Origin: Desulfovibrionaceae bacterium
GTDB taxonomy: Bacteria > Desulfobacterota > Desulfovibrionia > Desulfovibrionales > Desulfovibrionaceae
Direction of reading: 5' to 3'
Assembly (NCBI GenBank): GCA_029011315.1
Contig: JAQXLA010000008.1
Location: forward strand, 1 to 64,000
DNA length: 64,000 bases
Notes under the pieces: model-generated
Seen by the model: the letters and a program-made list of their open reading frames with translations, nothing else
The model's database searches: none
What the model was told of the DNA's origin: nothing
Shown here: piece after piece, positions 26,337 through 35,402 of the stretch
Layout: each line of letters starts with the position of its first letter
How positions within the stretch are numbered: the first letter of the stretch is position 1
Position numbers and translations under genes: made by a program

Positions 26337-29300
26337 TTAATCTCTGGCCAGCATTATACAGAGATTTCGATACAAACAATAGTGGCAAAAATCATCTTCT
26401 CGTCCAGAAAATACAGAATTTTCCCTCATATGTCGAAAAACATAGCGCAGAAGATTGGCAATATTGCGTCTTATGAAAGAGAGTTTCGTTTCCAAGGAAA
26501 GTTCAGGAGCAAAAAGCCGAATTTTCTGCTTTTCTATGTTTTTTTCCCTGGTTCCCAAATACAGAAAGGATGCGTTGTCCAAAGGGTGATCCTGAAATTC
26601 CTGCTGCTGATCGTACAGCCATGCATAGCAGAGAAGCTGCCATATTTTGCCAAAATGCGGATGTAAATCATGAAAGAGAGCGTCTGGAACAGGCTGATTC
26701 CGATTTGATTCATCAAAAACTTCATTGAGCTGATGCCAAAAATCGGGATTCCATGAAGGAGAAAGCAGATCCTGAAGTTCCCTGATCTGTTTTTCTGTTG
26801 ACGATTTATTACCGGTTTTATAGTCGATAATAGATGCCGTTGCCGGATCCCGCCCTGTGTGAATATCGATTCGATCAATTTGTCCCTTGATTGATACGGA
26901 TAATCCTCCATAGCAGTCGAGCTTCGCGGTGCATGTTTTTTCCAGAAAGCATGATGATCCAAGATCTGCAAGACAATGGCAAAGCTGAGACGGGGCGGCA
27001 TGCTTCAAAACCAGCAGGCTTTCGGTTGAAAGCTTTTTCGATAGCGCATCATTTTCAAGATGTTGCAGAAACCATTTTTCTATGGTTTGAGGATCTGGAT
27101 GTTTGTCTGCACCGAGAGATTGTTGTTTCAAGGCCGCATCATGCAGAAAACGGTGCATGAATGAGCCGATTTCTCCCTGCAAATCCAGATCCTGCGCAGC
27201 CACGCTCTTTGCAGTGTCAAGACAGCAAACATATCGGTACCAGAACTGCAGAGGACATTGAATATAGGTGCTGAGAGCTGTAAAGGAAACAGGGTGCTGC
27301 AGATACGAGTTCAGGGCACTCTTGATTCCTTTGTTTTTTTCAATTGATCCGATGGCATTCTGCGGAAGTCTGATGCTGTTGTTTGTTGAGGAAAAAATTC
27401 CCGCTTTGTTGTTTGAAGACAAAATGTTGTTTTTTTCCCGTTCCCATAGCAGAAGAGAAATGAAACGGCTTGGAATTTTCCCCTCGCTTTCCAGACTGTT
27501 TGAGGCGATATGTTTTTGCCAATAGAGGTTGACTTCGTCCGCACCTGCAAGCAGCCGATAAAAATTGTATGCGGCCAATTCTTCCCTGAGGCTCGAGTCC
27601 GGCAGATGCAGTACTTTTCGAAGCAATTCCGGCAGAAGCGGGTTAGGCGAGGGAAAAGAAGGAATCAGATCATCCGTTGCTTCCAGAATGAAAATACGGG
27701 AAAAATGCAGCAGACGGGCTTCCAGCATACCGATAATTTGCAGCCTCTCAAGAGAATCATTCTGAAAAGAGACCCTTTCCTGAGCCAGCATTGATCTGGT
27801 AATCGCAAACAATGCGGAATGAGAAAGCCGATAATCTGGCCGACAGCCCTTCAGCTCAGGTATAATGCGCTGATGCAGTCGGAACAGGCATTCTGCTTCC
27901 TGAGGATAGCGATCCCAGAGCGAAAATTCTTCATCAGACGAAGCATTGAAGGAAAGGAGGAAGTCGTACAGGGATTGAAGAACAGTTCCCATATCCTGCA
28001 GATTTGACAGATTATGCCATTGATCAAAGAAATATTTTTTCCATTCCCCAGAAAGGCGGATCAGCTGTTGACGCTTTGCATTTTCGTTGAAAGACGTTGA
28101 TGTTCTGAAAATATCTTCCTGCGCATTGTGCAGCAGCACGGTTATATCGACAAAAGGGATACCTTCTGTTTCGATAATCTCTTCCATTTTTGTGAACAGC
28201 GTTCCAAGCTGGATGTCATTCCCTCGAGTAAGCATTTTGCAGAAGGGATGACGCAGAAGATCCAGAACTGTCTTCCAGGGAATACGTCCGTCTGGGTCAG
28301 GAAGCCGTTCCTCATGAACACGCAAGATATTTTCGAGAAGACTGAAAATTAAAGATCTCGAAAGAGGATAGCCAAGAGAAATATTGGGACTGACGTGATC
28401 CTGGATGGCATGTAAAACAGGAAGAAGCAGTGACGAGTCAGGAAGAATGATAGCTGTGCCTGGCAGGGATTTTTCGGGATCTTTTTTCAGATCACGACGC
28501 AATTGGCAAAGCTGAGAATGAAAATCCGGACCTTCGAAAAAAAAAGTCCTGTTTGTGCTGTTTTTCTGTTGAGCAGGACGTGTAGAAAGCAGGGAAGGAG
28601 TCACACTGAATACCCGGAGTGCTGATCCGCGGAGACGATCTCCACCATAGATATCACATGACCAGTGATGACTGCCTCCGTTCGCCAGTGCCGGATCGCA
28701 GTGAATCCATTCCTGTGCGCGAAGTCTGTCGCAAAGAAATTGGAAGAGCAGTCTTTCAGATTTGGTTAAAACAGCATGCCCTGCGAGAAAAACAGTTCGA
28801 TTTTGCAGAAATAGGGGAATTTGAAAAATGTCTTGAGGCTGTTGAAGTTCCTCGGCCACGGTGAACGCATTCAGCCCAGGGGTCGTTAAATGGAGATCGC
28901 GAAGCCGTCTGACATATTCCTGAAAAATGTCCCGAAGAGACTGCAGGAGATTAGCTCCGAATTTTTGTACCAGTTCCTCCGTATAGGAAATATTTTCAGG
29001 ACAGACATACTGCATAAAGCATTCTTCAAGCAGAGATGCAAGATGCTGCCCCCATGGAAAAAATTGTTCAAAAGAGCTGCTCTCTTCAGCATTAAAAAAA
29101 AGGTCGGCCTGCTGTTTCAGAGAAGAGACAATATCGTACAGCAGTTCGATCCGTTCGATTTCTCCAATTTCTCGTCGAAATCCGGAATTGCGATTCCAAC
29201 AGGAGAAAAATTCCCTAATTGTCAGCATTTCCGGCAAAACACAAGGGAGCTTTTGTTTAAGGAATAAATTTTCCAGATATCTTTTGGGCCTGGAGTGAGG

Positions 29301-29417
29301 AAAAACGATGAGGGGATTTTTATGATCGTGCTTAAGAGAATGCAGGATTCCGTGATAGAGAGCCTCGATAAAATCCTGATTCCATGGCACGATTGTAACA
29401 GGATAGGACATTGTCAT
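26337..29417 (-). CDS. AddB/RexB-like helicase-nuclease subunit (PD-(D/E)XK)
   Basis: A 1026-residue protein matching the AddB half of AddAB recombination nucleases. The N-terminal two thirds look like an inactivated UvrD-like helicase with no Walker A motif. The C-terminal third is a RecB-type nuclease with KGQIDRIDI and IIDYKTGN (catalytic Asp and Lys, about residue 890). An iron-sulfur staple is formed by a cysteine in YIQCPLQFWYRY and by Cys1011, Cys1014 and Cys1020 at the end. The ATG at 29417 forms an ATGA overlap with the exonuclease stop and has a GGAG site; upstream in-frame codons lie inside that gene. No AddA gene is adjacent, which is unusual. Confidence 0.8.
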   Translation of the reverse strand: MTMSYPVTIVPWNQDFIEALYHGILHSLKHDHKNPLIVFPHSRPKRYLENLFLKQKLPCVLPEMLTIREFFSCWNRNSGFRREIGEIERIELLYDIVSSLKQQADLFFNAEESSSFEQFFPWGQHLASLLEECFMQYVCPENISYTEELVQKFGANLLQSLRDIFQEYVRRLRDLHLTTPGLNAFTVAEELQQPQDIFQIPLFLQNRTVFLAGHAVLTKSERLLFQFLCDRLRAQEWIHCDPALANGGSHHWSCDIYGGDRLRGSALRVFSVTPSLLSTRPAQQKNSTNRTFFFEGPDFHSQLCQLRRDLKKDPEKSLPGTAIILPDSSLLLPVLHAIQDHVSPNISLGYPLSRSLIFSLLENILRVHEERLPDPDGRIPWKTVLDLLRHPFCKMLTRGNDIQLGTLFTKMEEIIETEGIPFVDITVLLHNAQEDIFRTSTSFNENAKRQQLIRLSGEWKKYFFDQWHNLSNLQDMGTVLQSLYDFLLSFNASSDEEFSLWDRYPQEAECLFRLHQRIIPELKGCRPDYRLSHSALFAITRSMLAQERVSFQNDSLERLQIIGMLEARLLHFSRIFILEATDDLIPSFPSPNPLLPELLRKVLHLPDSSLREELAAYNFYRLLAGADEVNLYWQKHIASNSLESEGKIPSRFISLLLWEREKNNILSSNNKAGIFSSTNNSIRLPQNAIGSIEKNKGIKSALNSYLQHPVSFTALSTYIQCPLQFWYRYVCCLDTAKSVAAQDLDLQGEIGSFMHRFLHDAALKQQSLGADKHPDPQTIEKWFLQHLENDALSKKLSTESLLVLKHAAPSQLCHCLADLGSSCFLEKTCTAKLDCYGGLSVSIKGQIDRIDIHTGRDPATASIIDYKTGNKSSTEKQIRELQDLLSPSWNPDFWHQLNEVFDESNRNQPVPDALFHDLHPHFGKIWQLLCYAWLYDQQQEFQDHPLDNASFLYLGTREKNIEKQKIRLFAPELSLETKLSFIRRNIANLLRYVFRHMRENSVFSGREDDFCHYCLYRNLCIMLARD

Positions 29418-29998
29418 AGCGTCTCCAGAACGCAGTACAGTTTGCGTCCTATCCAGGCATCTGTCGCGGCATAGGTGATTTGCTGAGGCGTTAAAACCGG
29501 CTGGGCCCAATTGGAACACTGTACTGATTTGCTGATTCTGATTCCCAGTACAGATGCCGCCATTGTGCGCAACCCTCTGGCTTCAATGCCGTGTTGTTGG
29601 GCTAAAAGGGCCAAATCTGCGGTATTGCGAGGTATGAACGGCCTCAGTCGATTGAGGGCAATCATATCGTCATGAATCGCAACGCCGATTTTAAGGATCT
29701 GCTGGTTTTCCAATATTTCAGCCAGCAGATCTGGAAAAGGCATTCGATTCAGGCGAATGAGTACGACAGATTTTTGCCCGGCAAGCTGAACCAGAGAGGG
29801 GAGATTGGTTTTTCCTCTGCGGAAAACAGGACGTGTCTCCGTATCAAAGCCAAGAATATTTTCCTGAGATAGAATATGCAGTGCCTTTTCAGCTTCTTCA
29901 GCGTTTTCTGCAAGCCGGATATCTCCCTGATAGGAATAGAGAGGCAGGGCATTTATGGCTTCCTTGCTCAATGCTGAGAAAGATAAAGGGGTATTCAT
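29414..29998 (-). CDS. DEDDy 3'-5' exonuclease (RNase D-like)
   Basis: A 194-residue exonuclease domain protein. The four acidic residues and the tyrosine are all present: FDTET (Asp52, Glu54), GVAIHDD (Asp110 or Asp111) and YAATDAW (Tyr176, Asp180). It lacks the HRDC domains of RNase D, so it is a stand-alone domain acting on DNA or RNA. It starts six bases after mnmE ends and overlaps the AddB-like gene by four bases, so its product is made in step with that nuclease. Confidence 0.85.
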   Translation of the reverse strand: MNTPLSFSALSKEAINALPLYSYQGDIRLAENAEEAEKALHILSQENILGFDTETRPVFRRGKTNLPSLVQLAGQKSVVLIRLNRMPFPDLLAEILENQQILKIGVAIHDDMIALNRLRPFIPRNTADLALLAQQHGIEARGLRTMAASVLGIRISKSVQCSNWAQPVLTPQQITYAATDAWIGRKLYCVLETL

Positions 29999-30004
29999 GG
30001 ACGG

Positions 30005-31393
30005 TTATTTTCCAATACAGAAAGAATCAAAAATACGGTTCAGCACCTCTTCTGAGGTATTCAGACCCGTGACATCAGCAAGATTGGCGAGTGCCTGCTC
30101 CAGCAGGATTGAACAGAGTTCCAATGGCAGTCCGTCAGACACCGCCTGTTCTGTTTCCCTGAGACGTGTAAGAAGCGTTTCCAGAATGTTTGCCTGACGG
30201 AGATTGGGTACAGCTTCATCCGGATCCGGTTCTCTGACAGAGTCGCATGAGGAAAGAACTTCACGGACAGCCTGTCCTATTTTGTCAATGCCATAACCTG
30301 TTTTTGCGGAAATAGCTACAGATGCTGCAGGCCGGAATCCCCGCAGATTTTTCGGATGGTCCCAGTTTTGATGAGGCTTCCTGATATCTGTTTTATTCCA
30401 GATAAGAATAGTTTTTTTCAAGGCAAAATTTTGAAGCTGAAGAAAATTGCTCTCTGTGAATCCAAGCGATCCATCAATGAGAAAAATGACGGCATCAGCC
30501 TGTTCAATCAATTCTCTTCCCATGGAAATGCCCTGAGCTTCGATCGGGTTATCGGTTTCCCTCAATCCCGCTGTATCGATGAGACGCACCGGAATTCCAT
30601 CTAAAAAAAGCGACTCTTCCAAGAAATCTCGCGTTGTGCCAGGGATGTCAGTGACTATAGCCCGTTCTCTTCCAAGAAGCGCGTTAAGCAAACTGGATTT
30701 TCCGGAATTGACGTCTCCAGCAATTGCGACCCTTGCTCCATCTCTCCAGAAGCGTGTTCTCTGATAACTTTCCAGGAGTTGCGTAATGCTTTCGGTCAAT
30801 TCGTGAAGTTTCTGAAGGAGAACTTCCTGTGCCAAATCAGGGTATTCATCATCGGGGAAATCCAAAGACAGGCAGATGCGGCTGCGCAAATTTTCTGTCT
30901 TTTCCCGCAGCTGATCGATTTTTTGACTGAATACACCGGACAGCCTTCCGGAAGCGATATGCACGCTTTCTTTTGAAGGGGCGGAAATAAGTTCAGAAAT
31001 GGCTTCGGCCTGTGTTAAGTCCATACGTCCATTTAAAAAGGCTCTGCGGGAAAACTCCCCTCGTCGGGCAAGCCGAGCACCCGATGCAAGGCAGGCTTCC
31101 AGTACGGTCTGGAGAAGAACAGCACCTCCATGGCACTGCAGTTCCGCGGTATCCTCTCCGGTAAAGGTGTGCGGTCCGGGCATAAAAACAGCAAGCGCAT
31201 CATCTATGGCTTCGCCTCGCATATCCAATACGCTGCCTCTGTGCAGTGTCCATGGACGAAATTTTTGTCCCGGACAGAGTCTGTGGCGAAAGCGTTCAGA
31301 AAGAATTCGTTTAGCTTCGGGACCACTGATTCGAACAATTCCTATGCCCCCATTCCCAGGAGGGGTTGCAACCGCTGCGATCGTTTCGTTCAC
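30005..31393 (-). CDS. mnmE: tRNA modification GTPase MnmE
   Basis: A 462-residue GTPase that with MnmG makes 5-carboxymethylaminomethyluridine at wobble position 34 of tRNA. The N-terminal formyl-THF domain starts NETIAAVATPPGNGGIGIVRISG. The G domain has GDVNSGKSSLLN, DIPGTTRD, DTAGLRET and NKTD, and the C-terminus ends in the catalytic FCIGK. It starts with GTG behind a GGAG site. Unlike many relatives it is separated from yidC-jag by a terminator and heads the exonuclease-addB operon. Confidence 0.95.
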   Translation of the reverse strand: MNETIAAVATPPGNGGIGIVRISGPEAKRILSERFRHRLCPGQKFRPWTLHRGSVLDMRGEAIDDALAVFMPGPHTFTGEDTAELQCHGGAVLLQTVLEACLASGARLARRGEFSRRAFLNGRMDLTQAEAISELISAPSKESVHIASGRLSGVFSQKIDQLREKTENLRSRICLSLDFPDDEYPDLAQEVLLQKLHELTESITQLLESYQRTRFWRDGARVAIAGDVNSGKSSLLNALLGRERAIVTDIPGTTRDFLEESLFLDGIPVRLIDTAGLRETDNPIEAQGISMGRELIEQADAVIFLIDGSLGFTESNFLQLQNFALKKTILIWNKTDIRKPHQNWDHPKNLRGFRPAASVAISAKTGYGIDKIGQAVREVLSSCDSVREPDPDEAVPNLRQANILETLLTRLRETEQAVSDGLPLELCSILLEQALANLADVTGLNTSEEVLNRIFDSFCIGK

Positions 31394-31444
31394 GGAAATC
31401 TCCTATTCATGACTGGAGGATATGGGGTCGTTTCTCAAAAGAGA

Positions 31445-31483
31445 AAAGGCCGTACAGCGGAAAAACTGCCGCTTCCGGCCTTT
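31445..31483 (-). terminator. Terminator after jag
   Basis: An outer stem (AAAGGCCG with CGGCCTTT) and an inner GCGG/CCGC stem form a two-step hairpin just after the jag stop. The minus strand continues with a T-rich stretch (TCTCTTTT). It separates the rpmH-jag operon from mnmE. Confidence 0.7.
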
Positions 31484-31509
31484 ATAGCATTTTTTATCGA
31501 CAGTATCCG

Positions 31510-32898
31510 TCAGTTTTGCCGCTTGCGCTGAATGATAACGCGCTTGAGCGGTCCATCACCAAAACTGCGCGTCTGAACATCGGGAGAATCCTGCAGAGCG
31601 ATATGGATAAGCCGTCTGTGGTAGGAACTCATTGGTCTGGTAGAGCAGGGACGCCCTGTTTGTCGAACTCGTTCTGCCAATGAAAGCGCCAGATCACGCA
31701 GCCGATCATCCTGACGTTCTCGATAGTCCCCGACATTGATCTGAACCCGCACAGGGGATTCCATGCGACGGGTGACAATCCTTGAAGTCATGTATTGCAG
31801 AGCCGCCAGCGTTTGACCCTCTCTTCCGATAATAAGCCCGAAGTCTTCACCACATACAACATGCACTAATACGCAGTTTTCCTGAATGCTGACTTCCAGA
31901 GGCGTCTCTCCCAGGATCCTGGAAATAAGAAAAGACGCCACTTCACGCGTTTCTGTCAGCAGGCGATCTTCGTCCAGTGAGCTAAGGGGGGCGGGAACAT
32001 AGACGGAATCGGAATTGGGGAACTCATGTTCATGGTGTGCCGGCAGATCCGGTTCCTGGAATTTTGTACGCTTCGAGGCAAAATTCATGTCTCCGAAGTG
32101 CGTATTTTTTTTGTCTGCGTATGGTTTGCGCGACGGAATCCTGCCCTGAGAAGAAAAGCTTTCCTCGTAATCAGCATTAACATACGGAGTTCTTTCCGCA
32201 CGCTGGCTTGCATAGTGACGTACGGGAGCCTGGCGAAAGGACGTTCTGGGCTCATGTCTGTCACGATAATTCCAGTTGTCACCGTTACGAGCACTTTGTC
32301 TGCTGCCGTAACGTCCATGATCAGAAATGCGATTGCCAATGGAATCATCCGTATGAGAGGGATAGCCGATCGGTTCTCTAAAACGATCTTCCCCTGGCAT
32401 TAAATGATTACCAATGGAATCATCCTCGTCGAAGTTTCTCTGGGATGCATGAAAAGCTCTGCGAGGAAATCTGTTTCCCTGGCGTTCGTCATGTTTTGCA
32501 ACATACCGTTGCCGGGGCGTATCATGCCAATATCTGGCATCGCTACGGGCTTCCGATACCGGAGATGAGACATCTTCATTATCAGCGGAATGAGCGGGTG
32601 AGGCCTTGTCTTCGATAAGAGGTTCTGAAACCTGTTTCTCTTCAGTCATCTCAGATCTGACAGGATTGTCGGTGCGAATCGATGTTTGAAGCGTTCCTAT
32701 CTTTGAGGGCGCAGCCGCAACTTTTCTGGCCCGGATGAGTGCTTTCCGCGCCATTCCAATGCCAAAAATGCCCTTTTTCGCGTCTTGAACGATGTCGATT
32801 TCCAGTTTTTCTCTTCCTACGGCAAAGAAATCGCATGCCTCCTGAATGGCTTCATCGAGACTTTTTCCCTGAAATTCCCTGAACTTGTAATCGTCCAT
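31510..32898 (-). CDS. jag: Jag/KhpB-like RNA-binding protein
   Basis: A 462-residue protein with the standard ends of the SpoIIIJ-associated Jag family: an N-terminal Jag-N domain (REFQGKSLDEAIQEACDFF, with KKGIFGIG), a KH domain (GLIIGREGQTLAALQYM, about residue 365) and a C-terminal R3H domain with RPMSSYHRRLIH. Between them is an unusually long, low-complexity linker (about residues 60-310) rich in Arg, Asp, Ser, Tyr and His, with DDSIGN repeated twice. The ribosome site GGAGGG is strong. It follows yidC, the usual order, and is expected to bind RNA near the membrane insertase. Confidence 0.9.
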   Translation of the reverse strand: MDDYKFREFQGKSLDEAIQEACDFFAVGREKLEIDIVQDAKKGIFGIGMARKALIRARKVAAAPSKIGTLQTSIRTDNPVRSEMTEEKQVSEPLIEDKASPAHSADNEDVSSPVSEARSDARYWHDTPRQRYVAKHDERQGNRFPRRAFHASQRNFDEDDSIGNHLMPGEDRFREPIGYPSHTDDSIGNRISDHGRYGSRQSARNGDNWNYRDRHEPRTSFRQAPVRHYASQRAERTPYVNADYEESFSSQGRIPSRKPYADKKNTHFGDMNFASKRTKFQEPDLPAHHEHEFPNSDSVYVPAPLSSLDEDRLLTETREVASFLISRILGETPLEVSIQENCVLVHVVCGEDFGLIIGREGQTLAALQYMTSRIVTRRMESPVRVQINVGDYRERQDDRLRDLALSLAERVRQTGRPCSTRPMSSYHRRLIHIALQDSPDVQTRSFGDGPLKRVIIQRKRQN

Positions 32899-32914
32899 AC
32901 ATCTTCCCTCCGTA

Positions 32915-34516
32915 TTAGTTGGCTTTGCGGTGCAGCATCCATTGCTGCAGGATGGACAGCAGGTTATTGAAAAGCCAGTAGATCACGAGGCCGGAAGGAA
33001 AATTCAGGAACATGACCGTAAAGATCAAAGGCATGAACATCATAATCTTCTGCTGCGTTGCGTCTCCAGCTGCAGGAGCAAGCCATTGCTGCAGAAACAT
33101 TGTGCCTCCCATCAGGATGGGGGTAATATAAAAAGGATCTGCAGCGGACAGGTCAGCAAGCCAGGGAAGATCCGTAAAGGGAAGCTTGTCAATAAAAGAA
33201 GCATGCCGCAGCTCAATGGAATTGAGCAACGCCTGATACAGACCGATAAATACGGGAATCTGAATCAAAATGGGCAGGCAGCCGCTCATTGGATTGACTT
33301 TATAGGTGCGATACAACTGGAGCATCTCTCTGTTGAGAGCCTCCTTGTCATTGCCATATTTGTCTCTAAGCTTTTGCATCATAGGCTGCAATTTCTTCAT
33401 CTGCTCCATCGAGCGGAAGCTTTTCTGAGACAGTGGCCAGAAGCAGGCCCGTATGCACAAGGTTAAAATCAAAATGGCAATACCCCAGTTTTTTACGAGA
33501 GAATAAAAGAAATCGAGGGCAAGAAGAAGCGGTGCCGCAATAATTGAGAAAAAGCCGTAATGTACGGCAGCAGCAAGATCTCCGGGAGTTTTAGCTAACA
33601 GGCTTCTATCTTTCGGGCCGAACCACCAGCAGACTTCAGAAAAAGCTGGAGAGTCGGCTTCGACAGTTTTTTCCGGAATTTCAATGGAAGATCTCCAGGC
33701 ATTGTTTTGGATGCGGGCGCGCAATGTTGCGGAAGATGCGTTCAGCGGTGCGACAGTATTCATGAAATAATTGTTCATGATACCGCTCCAGGCCAGCGTT
33801 CCCTGACGGATTATGCCTTCTTCTCTCAGCGTGCTTTCGCTATTTTCATCATCATAGCTGCCGTTGTCCAGCCATGCGACGCGGGGAGCGTTATAGGAAT
33901 GTTCAGCAGGGAAGGTCCCGGCAACGGCATAGGCCAGACGAGCCGAACGGGGAGTATCTGAAGAAACTTTCGTCTTTTCCCTGATGAGATACGTATCGGC
34001 ATCGACAGTCAGCGTACGGGTAACTTGGAGTCCATCGATTTCGCCGATAAAGGTCAGCGTACGGGTTTCTCCGGGCTTCAGAGAAATATCTGTGGCGTCA
34101 GAATGCCATTTACCCTTACTCCAGGAAGGGAGGCCGTTCACAATGAGTCCTGCTGGCGCTGCGGCTGCAGTTGTTTCATCCACCAAATTCACACGATCGG
34201 GTCTGTCCGTTTCCCGGGCGAAGTTGTTCAGCGTAAAGGAGCGAATGACGCCGCCTCCGGAATGTATGGTTGCGGAAAAAAGAGGCGTGTCGATGTGGAT
34301 TTCCCTGCCTTCAGAAGGCGCATACAGCGGCATGGGTGGAACTGCGGTTTCGACAGAAGCCGCAACAGGCGTTTTGGGAGCTGAGGGTTCAGGCTGGGAA
34401 ACAGGCTGTTCAATTTTTGCGGGGGATATCCATCCGAAGTATTCCGCAACAGGCGTCCAGCATATAAAGACGATGATGGACAGCGCAACGGCAATGAAGG
34501 TTCGTTTATCTTCCAT
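32915..34516 (-). CDS. yidC: Membrane protein insertase YidC
   Basis: A 533-residue insertase for inner membrane proteins. The first transmembrane segment ([18 protein letters not shown]) is followed by the large periplasmic beta domain of Gram-negative YidC to about residue 330, then five membrane helices including [20 protein letters not shown] and the [20 protein letters not shown] segment. The ATG at 34516 has an AGGATACGG site and overlaps yidD by 11 bases; the longer open frame to 34636 lies inside yidD. Confidence 0.95.
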   Translation of the reverse strand: MEDKRTFIAVALSIIVFICWTPVAEYFGWISPAKIEQPVSQPEPSAPKTPVAASVETAVPPMPLYAPSEGREIHIDTPLFSATIHSGGGVIRSFTLNNFARETDRPDRVNLVDETTAAAAPAGLIVNGLPSWSKGKWHSDATDISLKPGETRTLTFIGEIDGLQVTRTLTVDADTYLIREKTKVSSDTPRSARLAYAVAGTFPAEHSYNAPRVAWLDNGSYDDENSESTLREEGIIRQGTLAWSGIMNNYFMNTVAPLNASSATLRARIQNNAWRSSIEIPEKTVEADSPAFSEVCWWFGPKDRSLLAKTPGDLAAAVHYGFFSIIAAPLLLALDFFYSLVKNWGIAILILTLCIRACFWPLSQKSFRSMEQMKKLQPMMQKLRDKYGNDKEALNREMLQLYRTYKVNPMSGCLPILIQIPVFIGLYQALLNSIELRHASFIDKLPFTDLPWLADLSAADPFYITPILMGGTMFLQQWLAPAAGDATQQKIMMFMPLIFTVMFLNFPSGLVIYWLFNNLLSILQQWMLHRKAN

Positions 34517-34772
34517 GATCCGTATCCTGAAAATTTTCATGTTTCGGCGGAGGTACAGGATCGTATCCGCCGGGAAACCACGGGTTGCAGCGCAGGATGC
34601 GCCGTACGGCATAATAAAGACCCATCGCGACCCCATGAGTCATGATGGCTTCAATAGCATAGGCTGAACAGGATGGTGTAAAACGGCAGCAGGGAGGAAA
34701 AACAGCGGAAAACGTCAGTTGATAGACGCGAATGGGCAAAATCATGAATCGGCGCCAGAAAAAAACGTTCAT
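34506..34772 (-). CDS. yidD: Membrane protein insertion efficiency factor YidD
   Basis: An 88-residue YidD with the diagnostic [15 protein letters not shown] segment and the [14 protein letters not shown] ending. It sits between rnpA and yidC as in most bacteria, with an ATGA overlap to rnpA. Confidence 0.95.
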   Translation of the reverse strand: MNVFFWRRFMILPIRVYQLTFSAVFPPCCRFTPSCSAYAIEAIMTHGVAMGLYYAVRRILRCNPWFPGGYDPVPPPKHENFQDTDHGR

Positions 34773-35203
34773 GACGGATCTCCCTGCCTGGGGTCTGAAA
34801 AAGTCTCCGGCCGATCGTTTGCAGAAGACGTGCGGAAAAATGTGGGACAGCGCATGACGTCTTCGAGAAGCGGAAGAAGTTCAAGACAGACAAATTGGAA
34901 GGTCAGTGCTTCAGGCGTACAGCTTTTCTTAGGTACAATAACAAGATCCAGGCCCTGAGGTATCAGATCCTGGTTCAGGCGGAAGCACTCCCGCAGCACG
35001 CGTTTGACTCTGTTCCGCATAACCGCACATCCGATTTTTTTTGTAACCGCCATACCTACGCGCCAGGGATCGTCTCCATTTTCACGCATTCTGACAAACA
35101 TTACAAAATTCTCGGAAAAAAAACGGCGACCCCCTTCGTAGCAAGCCGTGAAGTCGGATCGCCGGAGCAACCTATGCAGACGAGGTCTGGTTAAACGGCT
35201 AAT
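34769..35203 (-). CDS. rnpA: Ribonuclease P protein component
   Basis: RnpA binds the RNase P RNA and helps cleave 5' leaders from pre-tRNAs. The RNR signature ([17 protein letters not shown]) and the N-terminal LLRRSDF-x-CYEGG region are clear. The start is not obvious. TTG at 35170 would begin directly at LRRSDF and lose about ten residues normally present before it. In frame upstream the sequence reads [11 protein letters not shown], as expected for an RnpA N-terminus, with no ATG, GTG or TTG. The best fit is ATT at 35203, eight bases after an AGGGA site and overlapping rpmH by 13 bases, giving 144 residues. A conservative call is 34769-35170 (133 residues). Confidence 0.85.
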   Translation of the reverse strand: MSRLTRPRLHRLLRRSDFTACYEGGRRFFSENFVMFVRMRENGDDPWRVGMAVTKKIGCAVMRNRVKRVLRECFRLNQDLIPQGLDLVIVPKKSCTPEALTFQFVCLELLPLLEDVMRCPTFFRTSSANDRPETFSDPRQGDPS

Positions 35204-35325
35204 TGTTTCCGTCCCTTGGCGCGGCGGCGGCGAATCACGGCACGTCCGCTGGCGGTGCTCATCCGCACGCGGAAACCGTGGGTTCTGGCTCTTCTGGTTT
35301 TACTGGGCTGGTATGTTCTTTTCAT
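35191..35325 (-). CDS. rpmH: 50S ribosomal protein L34
   Basis: A 44-residue L34, highly basic, beginning [20 protein letters not shown] and ending KGRKQLAV. The ATG has a TAAGGAG ribosome site. It leads the rpmH-rnpA-yidD-yidC-jag series, often placed near the chromosomal origin in bacteria, though no DnaA-box cluster or dnaA is seen here. Confidence 0.97.
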   Translation of the reverse strand: MKRTYQPSKTRRARTHGFRVRMSTASGRAVIRRRRAKGRKQLAV

Positions 35326-35359
35326 CGAAATACTCCTTAGAAACTTCGGATCTGTTGTC

Positions 35360-35387
35360 TATATAGCGAACTAAGGTGTTCCGTCAA
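35360..35387 (-). promoter_or_regulatory. Promoter of the rpmH operon
   Basis: On the minus strand TTGACG (35387-35382), a 16-base spacer and TATATA (35365-35360) lie about 35 bases upstream of the rpmH ATG. It is the strongest -35/-10 pair in this gap. Confidence 0.6.
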
Positions 35388-35402
35388 GTACTGGATGCGC
35401 TT

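Noticed and set aside
32330-32426. Two near-identical short repeats that could suggest a CRISPR-like or tandem array
   Set aside because: They are only two copies and encode the repeated DDSIGN motif of Jag in frame, so they are internal coding repeats.
34025-34384. 119-codon plus-strand frame inside yidC
   Set aside because: Antisense shadow; yidC is certain.
35326-35402. Possible chromosomal origin near rpmH
   Set aside because: rpmH is often close to oriC, but no DnaA-box cluster, A+T-rich unwinding element or dnaA/dnaN was seen here.
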